48,395 nucleotides of DNA from Peribacillus deserti (GTDB taxonomy: Bacteria; Bacillota; Bacilli; Bacillales; DSM-1321). This document shows, piece by piece, positions 44,168-48,395 of the stretch. The stretch spans positions 1-48,395 of the forward strand of contig NZ_JAFBFI010000022.1 in NCBI RefSeq assembly GCF_016909175.1. Reading direction: 5' to 3'. A model generated the notes under the pieces. The model did not search any database and was not told the origin of the DNA. It worked only from the letters and a program-made list of their open reading frames with translations. The number at the start of each line of letters is the position of its first letter. The first letter of the stretch is position 1. The translations under genes and the position numbers were made by a program.

Positions 44168-45459
44168 TGTTCCGCACATTCTCCAATTTTATGCGCGTGG
44201 GTGACATAAGAAATAAAATCCTTTTCACCCTTTTAATGTTGATTGTTTTTAGAATTGGGGCATTCATTCCAGTTCCAAATGTTAATGCAGATGTTCTGAA
44301 AGCACAGGACCAAATGAATGTTTTTGGAATTCTAAACACATTCGGCGGTGGTGCGCTGCAGCAATTTTCCATCTTTGCTATGGGGATTATGCCTTATATT
44401 ACGGCTTCCATCATCATTCAGCTGCTGCAGATGGATGTTATTCCGAAGTTTACCGAATGGTCTAAACAAGGAGAAGTTGGAAGACGTAAATTAGCTCAGT
44501 TTACCCGCTATGGAACAATTGTGCTGGGTTTTATACAGGCAATTGGAATGTCATACGGATTCAACAACATGTCAAACGGGTTATTAATACAAAATCCTGG
44601 CATTGGAACATATCTTTTGATTGCCACAGTTTTAACAGCAGGTACAGCTTTCCTTTTGTGGTTAGGAGAGTTGATTACTTCCAAAGGAGTAGGTAATGGT
44701 ATATCCATTATCATCTTTGCTGGTATTGCTGCAGGAATTCCTGGAACTGTCAACCAAATATATGCTCAGCAGCTAGAAAATGCGGGAGACCAGCTGTTCT
44801 TACGAATTGTTACGGTGCTTCTGATTCTGCTTGCTGTGATCGCGATTATTGTTGGAGTTATTTTTATTCAGCAGGCATTGCGTAAAATACCAATTCAGTA
44901 TGCTAAACGTGTGGCTGGACGCAACCCAATCGGCGGCCAATCAACACATTTACCATTAAAGGTGAATTCTGCGGGAGTTATCCCTGTAATCTTTGCCGTA
45001 TCATTTTTGATTACACCGCCTACTATTGCATCGTTTTTTGGTACAAATGATACAACTCTTTGGATCCAAAAGACGTTCACTTATACACATCCTATCGGAG
45101 CAGCTGTATATGTGGGGTTAATTGTTGCTTTTGCTTATTTCTATGCGTTTATTCAGGTAAACCCTGAACAAGTTGCAGATAATCTGAAAAAGCAAGGCGG
45201 ATATGTTCCTGGCATTCGTCCAGGGCAGAACACTCAAGACTACCTATCAAGAGTATTAGGCCGGCTAACTTTCGTTGGTGCTATATTCTTAGCTTTAATT
45301 GCTATTTTGCCAGTTATCTTTATCTCAATTGGCAATCTTCCGCAATCTGCACAAATTGGTGGTACCAGTCTTCTAATCGTGATCGGGGTTGCCCTTGAAA
45401 CGATGAAACAGCTGGAAGCCCAATTAGTGAAACGTCATTACAAAGGCTTTATTAAATAA
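44167..45459 (+). CDS. secY: SecY, preprotein translocase channel
   Basis: SecY forms the protein-conducting channel in the cytoplasmic membrane, with SecE (encoded at 17476). The 430-residue protein has about ten membrane segments, the first near 18-37 (ILFTLLMLIVFRIGAFIPVP) and the plug region following, and a cytosolic loop with NPEQVADNLKKQGGYVPG that contacts SecA and the ribosome. The TAATG overlap with rplO and the GAGGTGA site inside it indicate coupled translation. A hairpin lies between it and adk. Confidence 0.97.
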   Translation: MFRTFSNFMRVGDIRNKILFTLLMLIVFRIGAFIPVPNVNADVLKAQDQMNVFGILNTFGGGALQQFSIFAMGIMPYITASIIIQLLQMDVIPKFTEWSKQGEVGRRKLAQFTRYGTIVLGFIQAIGMSYGFNNMSNGLLIQNPGIGTYLLIATVLTAGTAFLLWLGELITSKGVGNGISIIIFAGIAAGIPGTVNQIYAQQLENAGDQLFLRIVTVLLILLAVIAIIVGVIFIQQALRKIPIQYAKRVAGRNPIGGQSTHLPLKVNSAGVIPVIFAVSFLITPPTIASFFGTNDTTLWIQKTFTYTHPIGAAVYVGLIVAFAYFYAFIQVNPEQVADNLKKQGGYVPGIRPGQNTQDYLSRVLGRLTFVGAIFLALIAILPVIFISIGNLPQSAQIGGTSLLIVIGVALETMKQLEAQLVKRHYKGFIK

Positions 45460-45461
45460 AG

Positions 45462-45488
45462 GGTTTTGGGAACTCTGTTCCCCAAACC
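45462..45488 (+). other. Hairpin in the secY-adk spacer
   Basis: GGTTTTGGGAA (45462-45472) pairs with TTCCCCAAACC (45478-45488) with one mismatch around CTCTG. No real T-tract follows (TATTATAG), so it may adjust mRNA stability or expression between secY and adk and is not a strong terminator. Confidence 0.5.
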
Positions 45489-45496
45489 TATTATAG

Positions 45497-46167
<671 letters not shown>

Positions 46168-46168
<1 letters not shown>

Positions 46169-46914
46169 TGATCATATGTAAAACCCCTCGCGAGCTGGAA
46201 ATCATGCGCGAAGCTGGCAGGATCGTTGCCTTAACTCATCAAGAATTAAAACCGCACATTCAGCCAGGTATCACCACGAAAGAATTGGATCAACTAGCTG
46301 AAAATTTCATACGCAAACATGATGCAATTCCTTCATTTAAAGGTTATAATGGTTTTCGCGGAAGTATATGTGCTTCTGTGAATGAAGAACTGGTTCATGG
46401 TATACCAGGAAATAGAGTCCTTAAAGATGGCGACATTATCAGCATTGATATTGGTGCTAAATATAATGGCTATCACGGCGACTCAGCTTGGACTTATCCA
46501 GTAGGCAATATTGATGATGAAACGCAGCGGCTCTTGGATGTTACCGAAGAGTCATTATATAGAGGATTGAAAGAAGCAATGCCAGGCGTGCGACTTTCAA
46601 ACATCTCCCATGCTATTCAGACCTATGTTGAAGAAAACAAATTCTCAATTGTTCGAGAGTATGTTGGACATGGAATCGGTCAAGACTTACATGAGGACCC
46701 GCAAATTCCCCATTATGGTCCGCCAAATAAAGGTCCTCGCTTAAAGCCTGGTATGGTTATATGTATCGAACCTATGGTGAATGCAGGAAGCCGTTATGTT
46801 CAAACCCAATCGGATGATTGGACAGTTGTAACGGTGGATAAAAAGATGTGTGCTCACTTTGAACATACGATCGCAATTACAGAAACAGGATTTGATGTAT
46901 TAACCAAGCTTTAA
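46168..46914 (+). CDS. map: Methionine aminopeptidase, type I
   Basis: Map removes the initiator methionine from nascent proteins after deformylation. The 248-residue protein has the metal-binding pattern of type Ia enzymes: aspartates in [19 protein letters not shown], a histidine in [12 protein letters not shown], and glutamates in CIEPMVN and near the C-terminal [11 protein letters not shown]. The TAATG overlap with adk suggests coupling. Downstream there is no KOW-domain gene before infA. Confidence 0.96.
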
Positions 46915-47014
46915 TGTCCGTGGTCCCTCAGGTGGTACGACAGACTGATCCAATCAAAGCATAAATGTTCACATAAATTCGGGCTATAGCTGAAATGAAG
47001 GGAGAAGATTTATA

Positions 47015-47384
<370 letters not shown>

Positions 47385-47407
47385 TTTGAAGGAGGTGCAC
47401 ATATACA

Positions 47408-47773
47408 ATGGCACGTATTGCTGGAGTAGATGTTCCACGTGACAAACGTATTGTCATTTCATTAACATATATTTTTGGTATTGGTAAACCAACAGCACAA
47501 CAAATTCTTGCAGAAGCTGGTGTTTCTGAAGATACTCGTGTACGCGATTTAACTGAAGATGAGTTGAACAAGATTCGTGATATCATCGACAGATTAAAAG
47601 TAGAAGGAGATCTTCGTCGTGAAATCTCATTAAACATTAAACGTTTAATGGAAATCGGCAGCTACCGTGGTCTTCGTCACCGTCGCGGCTTACCTGTTCG
47701 CGGACAAAACACTAAAAATAATGCTCGTACACGTAAAGGTCCTAAACGTACTGTAGCTAACAAGAAAAAATAA
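47408..47773 (+). CDS. rpsM: Small-subunit ribosomal protein S13
   Basis: S13 sits at the top of the 30S head and forms intersubunit bridges. The 121-residue protein starts [21 protein letters not shown], has the helix-two-turn-helix part, and ends with the basic tail [28 protein letters not shown] that reaches the P-site tRNA. GAAGGAGGTG precedes the ATG. Confidence 0.97.
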   Translation: MARIAGVDVPRDKRIVISLTYIFGIGKPTAQQILAEAGVSEDTRVRDLTEDELNKIRDIIDRLKVEGDLRREISLNIKRLMEIGSYRGLRHRRGLPVRGQNTKNNARTRKGPKRTVANKKK

Positions 47774-47780
47774 TCTGTAA

Positions 47781-48185
<405 letters not shown>

Positions 48186-48201
48186 TTTTTCTGTATAGAA
48201 A

Positions 48202-48230
48202 TTGTATCCCTGTCTATACTGGGATATGAT
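48202..48230 (+). promoter_or_regulatory. Candidate promoter inside the alpha operon, before rpoA
   Basis: TTGTAT (48202-48207) and TATGAT (48225-48230) are 17 bp apart, shortly after the rpsK stop. It would allow rpoA to be transcribed apart from the ribosomal genes. Confidence 0.5.
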
Positions 48231-48233
48231 AGG

Positions 48234-48325
48234 AACATTGCGTTAATACAGAAGATTAATTCAGTTGTTGCGCACAATCGGGAATGTTAACATGGGGAAT
48301 TTCGGTTAGCCGTTATAACTAGCCG
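48234..48325 (+). other. rpoA leader with inverted repeats
   Basis: AACATT (about 48234-48239) can pair with AATGTT (about 48283-48288), and CGGTTAG (48303-48309) pairs with CTAGCCG (48319-48325) with one T-G wobble. No T-tract follows. The fold occupies most of the 173-bp rpsK-rpoA spacer. Confidence 0.45.
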
Positions 48326-48358
48326 GGGTTTCGACGTTTTGAAGGAGGGTTTATTTAA

Positions 48359-48395
48359 ATGATCGAAATAGAAAAACCAAAAATCGAAACGGTTG
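48359..48395 (+). CDS. rpoA: RNA polymerase alpha subunit, 5' end only
   Basis: Only the first 12 codons plus one base are in the window, reading MIEIEKPKIETV, which is the start of Bacillus-type RpoA. The SD GAAGGAGGG lies about 9 nt before the ATG. Alpha dimerises to start RNA polymerase assembly and contacts UP elements and activators. The truncation is due to the window edge. Confidence 0.93.
   Translation, partial: MIEIEKPKIETV

Overview
The window is a stretch of core-genome housekeeping DNA from a low-G+C Gram-positive bacterium of the order Bacillales, most likely family Bacillaceae. The evidence is near-identity to Bacillus proteins in my memory, the gene order (ctsR-mcsA-mcsB-clpC-radA-disA through sigH-rpmG-secE-nusG-rplKAJL-rpoBC to the S10-spc-alpha ribosomal cluster), strong AGGAGG-type ribosome binding sites, TTG/GTG starts at expected genes, a T-box and an L10 leader. 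Every confident gene lies on the + strand. Species cannot be assigned from sequence alone.

Layout. 1-659: non-coding, with a terminator-like fold, degenerate 20-nt repeats, a hairpin and the CtsR-controlled promoter. 660-5227: the ctsR heat-shock operon (repressor, McsA/McsB arginine kinase, ClpC unfoldase), closed by a strong terminator. 5416-9161: radA, disA and a PIN/TRAM membrane protein (DNA repair, c-di-AMP synthesis). 9181-11862: ispD and ispF (isoprenoid MEP pathway) and gltX. 11898-15957: cysteine T-box, then cysE-cysS-mrnC-rlmB-rae1 (cysteine synthesis and charging, rRNA maturation, mRNA decay). 16026-16676: sigH. 16765-17197: two copies of a structured intergenic repeat. 17272-18446: rpmG, secE, nusG. 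18623-21026: rplK-rplA and rplJ-rplL with autoregulatory-type leaders. 21260-29419: rsmC-like methyltransferase, rpoB, rpoC. 29597-34318: rplGB (L7Ae-like), rpsL, rpsG, fusA, tuf. 34319-35001: tuf terminator and a long gap with two promoters and a structured leader. 35002-48395: the S10-spc-alpha cluster from rpsJ to the first codons of rpoA, including secY, adk, map, infA and rpmJ.

The genes work together as the gene-expression core: transcription (RNA polymerase beta, beta', start of alpha, NusG, SigH), translation (over 30 ribosomal proteins, EF-G, EF-Tu, IF-1, two tRNA synthetases), nascent-protein handling (SecY/SecE, Map), and stress proteolysis. No wholly new multi-gene system is visible; the protein-coding content is conventional. 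The parts that merit a second look are non-coding: the twin 74-bp-identical repeat elements between sigH and rpmG, a promoter placed directly ahead of a terminator before nusG, a hairpin between the nusG Shine-Dalgarno and start codon, paired L1-site-like motifs, mutually exclusive hairpins in the rpoB leader, nested folds in the fusA-tuf and rplB-rpsS spacers, twin S10 promoters, and a promoter plus leader inside the alpha operon.
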